DNA of 64,000 nucleotides from assembly GCA_036365145.1 (NCBI GenBank), contig JAEOAD010000001.1, positions 103,822,001 to 103,886,000 on the forward strand, read 5' to 3'. Positions 34,976 through 45,773 of this stretch are shown here, one piece after another. Origin of the DNA: Orientallactaga sibirica. Its lineage: Eukaryota > Chordata > Mammalia > Rodentia > Dipodidae. Below the pieces are notes generated by a model. The model saw only the letters and a list, made by a program, of their open reading frames with translations. It did not search any database and was not told the DNA's origin. The translations under genes and the position numbers were made by a program. Position 1 is the stretch's first letter; the number at the start of each line of letters is the position of its first letter.

Positions 34976-36639
34976 TATAAATCTAGACCCTTTCTTTTGC
35001 TCCTACCAAATCCAAATTATCCTCCTGCCTATCACTACTATATATCGTCCCCCTTGTTATGCTCCTTTAATTACCCCAGAGTCTTTACCAGTCCCCTTCA
35101 CGTTTCTTCATACCATTCCCACGAGGTAACATACACTCGTTATGTTTTCAATGGTGGGTTGAGTTGAAGAGCAGCCTTTATTGCACTTACATCTTTTCAA
35201 GTTGATCAAGATTAAACTACATGTCGTGGTCAAGGGTTCTCCAATCCCTAGCACTAAAGTAACTTAAAGAAGAGTTGTAAATGTCCCTTTTGTCTTATCA
35301 CCCTATACTCTCTGAATTCTGTCAGTTAGCTCACTACTCTGGTTGATGTAAAGGTGCTAAAGCTTGGTGAGAAAGAAAATGCAAGATGTGTTCATTGTGG
35401 AGAGATTGGTTGCTATTCATGAGGTCTTTCCAGAAAAGTTGATCATTCAATGATCTTGCCTTATTAACAGAATGAGGGGGTGGAAACAATCTCCAGTTTC
35501 AAAAACCGCTTAAAGGACTATTATAGGATTGATAAGAGCAAAAACATGCCTGTTGCTCTATCCACAATCTTGGTTCGTGCTCTTAAATTAAAGGTGGCAT
35601 ATTTAATTACAGAACAGAAGGCAGCACAATAAGCTCCTCCCCCTCCTTTATGAATTAATAAGCTTTGTGGGACAGTTTGATGACACCTTGACTCAGAAAA
35701 GAGAGAATTAGAGAAAAAAGTAATTGCTCTTCAGATCTTGTAATGAGATAAACCTAATAACAAGACCACCTCTGTCAGATAGAAGCCAAGACATTGGTCA
35801 ATACTGTTAGAAAAGGAGATACTGAAGTGCAATTACCTTGTCTCAATTTGAAGGATAAAAATCTCAAATTTGACAGAATGACAATCCTTTGTTTGGATGA
35901 GGTACCCCCCTATGCTGCCTAAAATTGCTCTTTACAAAGGAGGATATTTCCCTGCAATCCCAAAAATAAATTTTCCATTTATACACAATCATTGGCTACT
36001 CTTTATTATAAAGCTTCCTGCCTTTTCATCATGCCTTAGAATGAAAAAAAAAAAAAAAAAGAAAAGTCTCAACAGTTGGAATCTCAAGGACCCCTTTAGA
36101 CTACATTTGTCTAAAACACTCTCATTTCTCTATCCTTTTTGTCAATCAAGGGTTGTTGCTTAGTGACGGCACTCCAGTGAGTCAATTGGAACAAGACCTA
36201 CTTTCTAAATGGGGTGCCATTAAAAATGAACCGATGCCCTTTTTCTGGAGTATCCAGAAAGAGAATAATTCCCAGTACCCAATTTGATGATTGCATTGAC
36301 TGCTGCCAACATCTCAGACATGCAAGTCTCTGGCAGATAGTCCAGATGTGAGTCCTGAGTTGAGCCCTTCAGGTCTTAGTTAATTCAGCAATGTGTCCCC
36401 AACCCCAGTGAAAACAGGAAGTTACTGAAGGACAATAACCTATAATAACCTTTCACTGCTATAAATGCCTCATTATCCCATATGTCAGTCTTTGTGGCCC
36501 CATGTCTTGTTTGTCAGAAAGACAAATAGCCAAGGCTGCTGCCTTAGCATGAGCTATAAATGTCATCAAGTAGGCTATATCTTCTGCTGTCCCACATCCT
36601 CAAATGCTATCAATCCCTAAGATAGCTGCTTACTTTATT
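34976..36639. other. Repeat-poor DNA, candidate conserved noncoding stretch
   Basis: No interspersed repeat is recognised over about 1.6 kb apart from an A-run at 36044-36060. 35570-35720 contains three homeodomain-type TAATTA/TTAATTA cores and an AP-1-like 'ttgactcag' at 35688-35696. The 88-codon ORF at 35897-36163 crosses the A-run and is not a gene. Confidence 0.35.
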
Positions 36640-37420
36640 GTGCATGCGGATGTGTGCATATCTAGATATGTGTTGGCTGTGTGTGTAGATTCACGTACTC
36701 ATGCATGAACCTGTGTGTCCAAGTCAGGGTGAAGTTAGGAGTTTTGATGGCTAAGCTCTGTGGCCAACTTGATCAGATTAGGAATCAAAACACACTCCTC
36801 TTGGGTAGGTCTGTGAGGTTGTTTCCTAGAGGACACACACACACACACTTACATGTGGTGAGAAAAGACAGACTCCCTTTCACCTGGCTGCCTGTGCTAA
36901 TCACTGGTGAGTGCTTTTAACCTGGCTACCCTTGCTGTTTGCTCATATATGCATCTACCCCACTTTGACTGTCCCTCACCAGCACTGGAACCGTTTCACC
37001 AGCCTTCCAGTGTGGACCGAATACCAGCCATTCCCCCAGGAAATCCTCCCAGCCTTTCTTCTGGGCTTCAGTACAAGGTCAGGACTGCTGAGGCATACAG
37101 CCTCGTGGACTGAGCAGCTACTGGGTTCATTGACACTCAAGCCCGCAAACAGCTATTGTTGGACTGCCCCATTCATATCCTGTAAACCGATCCAGTAAAT
37201 TCCTTTTATAACATAAATTCATTCTGTAGAGAACAACGGCTTTCCTTGATCACCCTCCACCTTATTCACTGAGACAGGGTGTCTCACTTGAACCAAGAGC
37301 TTTCCAGTTTAGCTAGCCTAGTTGGCCAGCTTGCCGCGGGAAGGCCCTGTCTCAGTCTCTAAAGAACTGGGATTATAGGTGGGTTTCCATTTACCGATTG
37401 AGCCAACTCCCCAGCCTTGT
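36640..37420 (-). mobile_element. B4-type SINE split by an LTR
   Basis: Reverse B4. The left piece is TG-rich (36640-36742). The right piece (37241-37420) continues with 'ttccttgatcaccctccacc', 'tcactgagacagggtgtctc', 'actgggattataggtggg' and 'gagccaactccccagcc'. The intervening about 500 bp is an inserted LTR. Confidence 0.6.
36743..37240 (+). mobile_element. Rodent solo LTR, older copy
   Basis: Related along its length to 37477-38013: 'gatggctaagctctgtggcc', 'ctgaggcatacagcctcgtg', 'gactgagcagctactgggtt', 'cagctattgttggactg' and the end 'aaattcattctgtagagaac'. Its ends are decayed and no target duplication is clear. ORFs of 68-95 codons inside are incidental. Confidence 0.65.
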
Positions 37421-37476
37421 TGCTGACTTTCCATTGATATAGTTGTTCTTTTTATTTGTAGTTCATCCTATCATGC

Positions 37477-38013
37477 TGTGATGGTTAAGTTTGTGTCAAC
37501 TTGATTTGTTTAGGAATCCACAGACATTCCTCATAAGTGTGTTTCTGAGGCTGCCTCTAGGAAGGATTAACTAAAGGATGAATCCTTCCCCCAGGGGTAA
37601 GCCTTCCCCCAGAGTGGGCAGCCCAGAGTGGGCAGCCCCTCTTGGAGGAGGGGGCTGGTTGATTAAAAGGAGCTCTGGGAAGAAAGGCTCTCTCTCTCCC
37701 ACCAGGCTGCCGGTGCTACTAGCTGCTTGGTGTTTTCTGCTTGGTACCTGCTGCTTGGTGTTGCTGCTCTCCAGTGTGGACTGAAGACCAGGGTGGACTG
37801 AAGAGCAGCGTCTCTCCAGGAAGCCTCCAGGCCTTCAGTGCTGGATTGGGACTGCTGAGGCCTCCAGCCTAGTGCACTGAGCAGCTACCGGGTTTCTTGA
37901 CTCTCGGACCTGCAACCTGCTATTGCTGGACTGTGTAAGCTAACCCAATAAATCCCCTTTTAATACAATTCATTCTGTCCATTCTGTTCCTCTAGAGAAC
38001 CCTGACTAATACA
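37477..38013 (+). mobile_element. Rodent solo LTR with perfect 5-bp target duplication
   Basis: 537 bp, TG start ('tgtgatggttaagtttgtg') and CA end ('ctgactaataca'). Identical 5-mers catgc occur at 37472-37476 and 38014-38018. An AATAAA at about 37947-37952 sits where an LTR polyA signal would. A short internal duplication of 'agagtgggcagccc' is present at about 37611-37638. Confidence 0.85.
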
Positions 38014-38383
38014 CATGCAGACTCCAAGTATCTATTTGAATTTAATTGTGGGAAATCAATAATATATATTAATAGTTTGCCCCAACAATTACAAAACTCC
38101 TGTCTTACTTTTCAAATTATTCAACCCTATCTTTAAAGCATTCAAATCACTCAGCACTCTCATTTTAAATAATATGTAGATGAGCTGTTATGTTTTCCAA
38201 TTTAAGAGTCATGAAGAGTAAATTCAATCCATTTGCTGATAGCATGAGCAATGAGGGACACAAGTCTTTTGGGATTATCTTTGTTTTGTCATATCCAAGC
38301 ACATTATTTAGGCCATGGCATGGTGTTGAATGTAAAGGCTTTTTCAGATATGAGAAGATATGTGTAACTTTCCTGAACAATTA
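38014..38383. other. Unassigned noncoding DNA
   Basis: Nothing recognised. ORFs of 71 and 86 codons on opposite strands overlap here without features. Confidence 0.4.
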
Positions 38384-38396
38384 CCAGCACACTGTT

Positions 38397-38597
38397 TTTA
38401 AAATATTTCTTTCTTTATTTTTTTTGAGAGAGATAAAGAGAGACAGATAGAGAGAAAATGGGCACACCAGGGCTTCCAGCCACTGCAAACAAACTCCAGA
38501 TGTATGTGGCATCTTACACATCTGGCTTATGTGGGTCCTGGGGAATTGAACCTGGTCCTTTGGAAGTGCCTAAACCGCTAAGCTATTTCACCAGCCC
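38397..38597 (-). mobile_element. B2-type SINE with about 10-bp target duplication
   Basis: Reverse copy ending 'gctatttcaccagcc'. ccagcacact occurs at 38384-38393 and 38598-38607. Confidence 0.9.
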
Positions 38598-38607
38598 CCA
38601 GCACACT

Positions 38608-39200
38608 CTTTAAAGGATTCCTTGGTGTGATAGATGCCAGACATTTGATTTGTAACTTTTATGCACTGGTTTCCCTCTACATGACTCAATAAAAGGTGAA
38701 ACTTGTGAGTCTTGCTCTGAAAAACTCACCAGAAATTGCCTTCTGTAACATACATGACTCAGGAAACATAATAGCCCTGGACTCGCCAATTACCCTTGCC
38801 CCTTATATCTGTATAGTAACTTTGGCAACAAACTTTGGGGTTTCTAGCACCAAAATATATGGACATCAGTGAACCAACATTTACTGTAGTCTCTCAATTT
38901 ACCATATAGCAAAAGTCTACCCTTCTCACTGGTGAATTGTAAGTGAGGCCTCTAGTGTCTTAGTTATGATCTCTCATGTTGATCAGACCTTACCATTGTC
39001 TGACAAATGTTCTCTATTTCTAGAAAGAGCTTCTACAAAATCCTTCTCTCACTAACACATATTTCTGTCATTGTCACACTGTAACCCTAATCATCTGCTC
39101 CTACTCCCAAAGGGGAGAGAGTGCACCTCTGCTCTTCTCTTACTTGGGAGTCTTCCTTGGGTACTGATCTCCTTGAAGCTCATTTGGAATACTAAGATTT
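38608..39200. other. Unassigned noncoding DNA
   Basis: No element recognised. Confidence 0.4.
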
Positions 39201-39220
39201 AGAAGTCAATAAAATCTTCT

Positions 39221-39491
39221 GGGCTGGAGAGATGGCTTAACTGTTAACGCGCCTGCCTCCTAAGCCTAAGAACCCTGGTTCCAATCTCTAGTGGTTCCAA
39301 TCTCCAGGTCCCACATTTAGCCAGATGCAAAGTGACGCAAGGGCACAATGCAGCACTTGACCACAAGGGGGCACACACATCTGGATTTCGTTCTCAGCAG
39401 CTGAAAGGCTGCTGGCGTGCCCACCTCTATCTGTCCTCCTCTCTCTCTCCCTCTCACTGTCTCTCTCTGTGTCTCTCTCCAAAAAAAAAAA
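39221..39491 (+). mobile_element. Young B2-type SINE, long subfamily, 20-bp target duplication
   Basis: Starts 'gggctggagagatggctta' and ends in A12 at 39481-39492. A 20-bp repeat is perfect at 39201-39220 and 39492-39511. The B-box region is duplicated in tandem (39276-39291 and 39292-39307, 15 of 16 identical). The CTCF-like motif at 39361-39374 has one CpG decayed (ggggg-cac). Confidence 0.97.
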
Positions 39492-39511
39492 AGAAGTCAA
39501 TAAAATCTTCT

Positions 39512-39883
39512 ATTTAAGAATGCAATCAGAAGCCTGCAAATCCAGATATATAGTCATAACCCTTCACAATGTACTCAAATCTAGCCATTTCTCAGAAGCT
39601 GATCCCATACACTTGATGAATTACCAAGCCTTGCTAGTTAATTAAAGGCAAGAGAACATTTGTCTTTACAAACAGCAGATAAGATGAGAATGATTAATGA
39701 TTTTGATATGCTTTAGAGGAAGCATGGCTTCTTAACTTCCCTATGTGTTAAATGTCTGTCTATTATCTGGATGGCCAAGAGCTTCCCCCTCTGTAAGTAA
39801 GCTGCTCAGATAACAGTAAAGAAATGTGTTTGTTCTCTTGCTTAGTGAATATTCACATACTTACTTTGTGAGAGTAATAACCA
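39512..39883. other. Unassigned noncoding DNA
   Basis: No element recognised. Confidence 0.4.
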
Positions 39884-39931
39884 TCGTTTTTTTTTTTTTT
39901 GAGGCAAGCCCCAACATGCTGCCTTTTTGAA

Positions 39932-39968
<37 letters not shown>

Positions 39969-40157
39969 AAGAATTGGCATGTCAGGGCCTCCAGCCATTA
40001 CAATAGAACTCCAAACATGTGCTCCCCCTTGTGCACATGTGTGATCTTGTGTGCTTGCATCACTGTGCATCTGGCTTACATGGGACCTGGAGAGTCAAAC
40101 ATGAGTCCTTAGGCTTTGCAGGAAACCCCCTTAATTGCTAAGCTATCTCTCCAGACC
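39884..40157 (-). mobile_element. B2-type SINE with extra internal sequence
   Basis: Reverse copy: T-run, (TG)n(AG)n at 39936-39968, 'tcagggcctccagccattac', 'catctggcttacatgggac', head 'gctatctctccagacc'. A stretch of about 40 bases ('cacatgtgtgatcttgtg...') in the middle is not in the other short copies. Confidence 0.85.
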
Positions 40158-40721
40158 ATAGAATCCATCTTGCTAGAGAAATAAAGAATTCACAAAGCTT
40201 GTGTGTCATACAGAATTGTGATGTTCCTAAATTTCCAGTGAAAATAGAAATAATGAATATAAAATTAAACTGAAACTTATAAAGCTATCAGAGGAACATA
40301 TATTGCCATTGTTAAATACCTCATGCTTACCTGTCATGGATGTTAGTTCCATTCTAGACAGGGACTCCCAGACTATTCCCAGATAAACCGGCCATTGGAT
40401 GTTTCATGTGTCTCTATAACCTGATGGCAATCCCCCAATCCTTGAGTCTACTCTTTGTAGACTCACATGGTCAGTACCATGTAGATTTAGGAAATTTAAC
40501 CAACATTATCAACAACAGACTCAAGAGCCCATTTTTTTTTAACCAATTATGTTTCGGCTGGAGATTATGTGTACTAGAAATGATACCAATGTGAAACTTC
40601 CCTTTAAATTCTCTGAAAGAATTGTTCAAACAGTGACACAGTCAACTGGGTAAAGAAGACAAGACATTGCTCTTCCAGCAGTGTAACACCATCACAGAAA
40701 TGGCTGTCTGGACAACTGACT
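40158..40721. other. Unassigned noncoding DNA
   Basis: No element recognised. The 62-codon ORF at 40406-40594 has no features. Confidence 0.4.
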
Positions 40722-40912
40722 AATGGAGGGATGGCTTAGCGGTTAAGGTGATTGCTGGCATAGCCAAAAGATCCAGATTAGATTCCCCAGGATCCACATA
40801 AACCAGATGCACAAGGTGGTGTGTGCATCAGGAGTTTATTTGCAGTGGCTGCATGCCCTGGCATATCCATTCTCTCTCCCTCTCCCTCTTAAATAAATAA
40901 ATATAAATGAAA
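40722..40912 (+). mobile_element. B2-type SINE
   Basis: 'ggagggatggcttagcggtt' head, 'aaaccagatgcacaaggtgg', 'gcatcaggagtttatttgc', (CT)n and an AAATAAATAAA tail. Short subfamily. Confidence 0.9.
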
Positions 40913-41293
40913 AGCTATTTGAATGAAATTATTCATGACAAATGTTGTAGTAAAACTGAAGGAAGTTGTCTTTCTGAATCATATCTTCCAAGTCCACTTC
41001 CTAGACTTCAAAGCTAATGCAAGGTTGTAACTGATTGTCTTATTAGGATACTCCAGGAACACTCCCGTAAGAGAGGCAGGAAGCTCTTCCCAAGAACCTA
41101 AGCTTAATCTACAGGCTATTAAGCCTGGACAGTTTTCATCTAAGATACTCAAACATCCCTGTAGAGCCAAGAGCTACTAACTGCCATGCCATTCCACAAA
41201 TTTGTTAAATTTAATCTTCTTTTATTCTTTTGTATTAATCATAATTTTCAACAACTTGAGATGCAGTTTATAGATCTCACAATTTACCTACTT
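40913..41293. other. Unassigned noncoding DNA
   Basis: No element recognised. The 63-codon antisense ORF at 40979-41170 is not recognised. Confidence 0.4.
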
Positions 41294-41308
41294 ACAAGTC
41301 AGTTTTTT

Positions 41309-41574
41309 AAAAAAATTTTAAATTTTATTTATTTTTGGAGAGAGACACAGAGAGAGACAGACAGAGAGGGAGAGGAGACAGATAGAGATGGGCACGCCAG
41401 CAGTCTCTCAGCTGCTGTGAACAAAATCCAGATGGCTGCACCCCCTTGTGGTCAAGTGCGGCATTGCGCCCTTGTGTCACTTTGCATCTGGCTAAAGGTG
41501 GGACCTGGAGATTGGAACCAGGTTCTTAGGCTTAGCAGGCAGGAGTCTTAACCTCTAAGCCATCTCTCCAGCCC
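41309..41574 (-). mobile_element. B2-type SINE, long subfamily, 15-bp target duplication
   Basis: Reverse copy ending 'taagccatctctccagccc'. acaagtcagtttttt occurs at 41294-41308 and 41575-41589. The CTCF-like motif is reversed at 41438-41451 with one CpG decayed. The 121-codon ORF at 41186-41551 runs through it. Confidence 0.95.
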
Positions 41575-41589
41575 ACAAGTCAGTTTTTT

Positions 41590-44230
41590 GAGAACATTTT
41601 CAGAGTTGTGTAATCATCGCTCTTCAAGGAGACACTAAACACATTTGTAACTTCCCTTTCTCTATACCCTGTGTAATTTTCCCCCACTTCTCTGTGAACT
41701 CAGCACTCTACCTGCCCTCCATGTAGATTTGGCTGTTCTGAAACTTACTAAATGAGGTTGGTGTATGTGGTCTTCTGTGATTGGTTTCTTTCATTAAGCG
41801 TGGTATGTTCAACATTGCCCAACTTTGTAGCAAGTCACTTTTTATTGCTAAATAATATACCATAACATTATACTATTTTTTATTTGATTTGATTGCTTGG
41901 GTTGCTGTGAATAATAGTATAATGAAAAATTATGTAATGTAGAAATTGTACTGTGGAAACATGATTTTTATGGCAATAGATGAGAATTTTTAAGTCAAAT
42001 GCTTTCCAAAATACTTGCATAATTTTATTTTTATTTGTTTTGTTTTTAAATGTATGTGTGATGTGCACATGTGTGTATATATGTATGTTTGTATGCATGT
42101 GGTCTCACATGTATGTGAGTGGAATTCACACATATGTGTGCGCATGTGGTGGCCAAAGATGTCTTTCTCAGTCACTTCACTTTTATTTTTTGAGATTGTG
42201 GGTGGTTCTCAGGCTAACAATGAGAGAAGCACTCATATATAATCTGCCACTTCCTCTGTAGTGTCTCCTAGGCCCTGGCAGATGTGATAGAGATGACTCA
42301 TCTTGTGCTGAGTGCTTGGCTTTGTTTTATTGTCACTAAGGGTCTTGAGTCTCCCAATTATGTGCTGCCATCTGTAAAACAGATTCTCTAACCAAGAATG
42401 AGAACAGCACAGATCAAAAGGGATAGACATTTAGAAGACTTCTTGATGAACATAACCTCTCCTTTTAGCCTCCAGGGTCTATGGCCTTCCAAGTCATGGT
42501 CTTCTGAAGTGGTTCTCAGCACCAGCTATGAATTCCCTCCCACTGAGTGTGACTCACATCCAATCAGAGAGAAATTGATTACCTTCATAGCCTGTGTGCC
42601 ACTATTGCACCATTGTATACATCTTGCAGGATCCACTGCTTTTTCACACATTTGGTGACCTTTCCAGCACTGTGAGAGCTAGCTTCCATCTCAATTTCAG
42701 CATAATCTCTCAATGTTCTGCAACTGCCACCTATAGTATTTTATATGGGTTCTGGGAACTCAGGCCCTCATGCTTGTGTAGCAAGTACTTTACCTTCTAA
42801 GCCATCTACATAGCCTTCTAAAATCATTTTAAAGTTCCATTTGCAATGTATAATTTCTCCATATTCTCACTGAAACTTATTATTACCTTTTTGTTTGTGC
42901 CTATTCTGTGGGGTTTGAGTCAATTTCTCATTGTTTGATATGCATTTTATTAATGATATCAATGTTCATTGTCATTTCATGCCCTCATTGACTATTTTTA
43001 TATCTTTATTGATTAAGTATCTTTTAAAATGTTTTGTTCAATTTAATATTGATATTTCTCATTTTTAGTTTGAAATGTCCCTTCTGTGTATTGGAACCAA
43101 CCCCTTTGTCATATGCCCATCCTGTAGTGCAGGAGTGGTCTGTTCCCTTTCAAGATGACATTATTTGAAACACAAAACTGTTTAATCTTGATGAAGTTAA
43201 TGTATCTACATATTTTTTTAAATTGTTGCTCCTGCTTTTGGTGTCATGCTTAACCTGTGGCCATTTACTCTCTCATTTCCTCTCAAGAATTTCATGGTGT
43301 TAACTATTGTATCGTGTCATTAAGATTCTGACCCATATAAATAGTTTTGAGTATTATATGAGGCAAAGGTTGAGTTGCATTTATTTACATTTAATTTTCT
43401 TAGCACAATTATCTAAAAGCAATAGAACATACATATTTGGGCAGATTTATGACCTCTCAATTTTATTCATTTAATTTGTATATCTCTCCTTAAGTCAGAA
43501 TCACAACAATGAGTTTGTAATAAGTTTTGAAGGTGGGAAGTGAAGTGTCAGTCTTCCTACTTTAGTCTTACTTTTCAAGATTATTTTGGTCACTTTTGGG
43601 TTCCCCAAATTTCCAGATAAATTTTAAGTTTATCTTGTTAGTTTCTGAAAAAAACATCTAGATTTTGATGGGATTGTATTGAGTATTCAGTTTATGGAAT
43701 ATTGTTGAAGTAAAACCTTTGAAATACTATGATTGTTCATTAGACTGTATTTACTTCAATAGTGGTTAGCTTTCAGGGTACAGATCTTATATTTATTTAT
43801 ATCTATTATTGCTACATGTTTTATTCATTTTTATCCTATTGCAAATCAGATTGTTTTCTTAATTTTAATGTGACAAAACAGCTATTTCTGTGATTGACTT
43901 TTATGCTGCACACTTTCTTAATTTGTCTGGTAATTGTTACAGTTTTTTAGTGGATTTCCTATATACAACTTAATGACATCCCCAATTAGAAATAGTCCTA
44001 TATCTTCCTTTCTAAAATGTGTAACTTTCATTTTTTTTCTTGTCTAACTTGTTTATTAGAAGATCCAGAACAATGTTAAATGAAAGTGGCTAGAGTGGAC
44101 ATCTCTGTCCTTTCCTAATTTTGAGGAAAAAAAACATTTAGTGGTCATCATCAAGTTGTATGTTACATATGGGCTTTTCATAGATCATTTATGGGTACCA
44201 TATTGGGCAGTACAGCTCTAAGTCTTCCCT
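41590..44230 (-). mobile_element. Ancient L1 3' region and ORF2 remnant, interrupted
   Basis: Read left to right on the plus strand the reverse L1 order is clear: 3' end words ('ggtttctttcattaagcgtg', 'ttattgctaaataatatacc') at 41770-41870, then 'aatttctccatattctcact' at 42850, 'ttttggtgtcatgctta' at 43238, 'acttttcaagattattttgg' at 43570, 'gattttgatgggattgtatt' at 43660 and 'ccagaacaatgttaaatgaa' at 44065. All frames are broken. A block at 42035-42825 is inserted. Confidence 0.7.
42035..42825 (-). mobile_element. B4-type SINE with an unclassified repeat inside
   Basis: The left end is TG-rich (42040-42160). The right end is the reverse B4 head ('gggaactcaggccctcatgc', 'ttgtgtagcaagtactttac', 'taagccatctacatagcc'). 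The central 42195-42725 contains 'cagcaccagctatgaattcc' and 'gccactattgcaccattgt', recalled from a rodent repeat of uncertain class. All of it sits inside the old L1. Confidence 0.5.
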
Positions 44231-44274
44231 TCCAAGTCCAGTGAGTTTTTTTTTTTTTTTTCTCTGAATAATTC

Positions 44275-44450
44275 TTTACCTTTTTCTTTGGGAAGGAAGA
44301 GTAACTTTATTTCTTTATTATAGGCATATATTAACAATACAAGGTATTTTATTTTGACATTTCCATATATGCATGTAATATAGTTTGATTATATTCAGCC
44401 ACCTTCATTACTTTCTTTATTCCACCCTCTCCTCTTCCTTACATGCTGAG
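44275..44450 (-). mobile_element. Rodent L1 3' UTR-like fragment
   Basis: After a T-run (44246-44262), 'ttatttctttattataggca', 'gacatttccatatatgcatg' and 'gattatattcagccacc' resemble a reversed rodent L1 3' UTR. Partial. Confidence 0.35.
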
Positions 44451-45590
44451 CTTGGGAGAGGAGCTGAGTACAAGATGTTCAGTGCCCTTTTCTTCCACGG
44501 AAGGCAGATTCTCTGAGATCTCCTTCATGTTTTTGGTTGCTCAGGGAAATCCTTGGCCCAGGGAGAGCTGCACTTGTTCCGTATTCCATATCCAGTTCTA
44601 GAGGACTCATCGGTGACATCTTCTACAGGGCTATCTTCATGTGACTGATGCTCCCTATCAGTCTGACCTATCATTTGATTCTCAACTGGGCAAAAGAAAA
44701 GGATTCCATGTGGAACCCATGAAACCCAGGTAACCTGGGCAAGTGCTTTTGGCTTCAGTGAAATGCCATGTGAACAACAACTGTGTGGTTAGCTGGGAGA
44801 GTGGCATAGTCAGAAGACTCAGTCCTGATACAAGGCTCACTATGTTGTCCAGCCATGAACTAGGAATGGCATATAAGTTTCTTCCATATCTTAAGGAGGG
44901 AAAACTAATTAGGCTAAACAAGTGTAAAACTTGGGGGTAAAATAAATTGAAGTTGGGTATGTAAAAAGAAAATAAAAGACTTGAGGAGAGATGAATATAT
45001 TATCTTAGATTCAGATTATTTAATGCCAAAGGCAAGGTGTTGTCTCTAGAAATAACATTGGAGAATCTTTCTTAGATAGCTAAAGATCTTCACAGTCTCT
45101 GTTTCCGAGAGTAAAACAGTGGCTGCTTCGACTCTACTAGATTGCTACAGAGAGAGAGAGAGCTGAAAAAATAGCAGCTGTGATTACGATGGAAATCTTC
45201 CAACAACTGAAGGCTGTCCCATGGAAGAGAAATTAGTTATATTCTGAAGCGTTCAGAAGGCAGATCAGAAAGAGGTAGTGAAATTCACACAGGATGGAAT
45301 CTGGTCACTATAAAGAAGCAGCAAGTACAAAATACTGTTAAAAACATGGGCTGGAGAAAGAGAAATTAGGGAAGGGCAAAAAGATGCACAGGACATGTAA
45401 AGTGAAGGGGAGGGATGTTGGGGAGGAAGGGGAAATAGGGGGGAGTGGGAGTTTAAGGAAAGGATGGGGTATTTAAAAAATCAACTAAAACAGATGATAT
45501 ATGAAAATGCCAGATTGAATGATACCTAAGTCTCTGAATGTCTACTAAAAATAGAAACAAAAAAAAAATCAAACAAAAATGGGATGAACT
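44451..45590. other. Unassigned DNA with a G-rich tract
   Basis: No interspersed repeat recognised. A G-run cluster at 45407-45450 could form a quadruplex (see findings). The 79-codon antisense ORF at 44682-44921 is not recognised. Confidence 0.4.
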
Positions 45591-45710
45591 GGGTGTGGTG
45601 GCACACTGAGGAGGCAGAAGTAGGAGGATGGCTGTGAGATCAAGGCCACCCTGAGACTACATAGTGAATTCCAGGTCAGCCTGGGCTAAAGTGAGACCCT
45701 ACCTCAAAAA

Positions 45711-45753
<43 letters not shown>

Positions 45754-45759
45754 ATAGAT
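45591..45759 (+). mobile_element. B1 SINE with (AAAT)n tail and 14-bp target duplication
   Basis: Sense B1: 'gggtgtggtggcacactgag', 'aggccaccctgagactacat', 'gtcagcctgggctaaagtg', followed by (AAAT)n. Part of the head is deleted: the 'cctttaatcccagcact' block is missing. Flanks 45577-45590 and 45760-45773 match at 13 of 14 bases. Confidence 0.95.
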
Positions 45760-45773
45760 AAATGGGATGGACT

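Noticed and set aside
41186..41551. 121-codon ORF
   Set aside because: Its second half is a reverse B2-type SINE.
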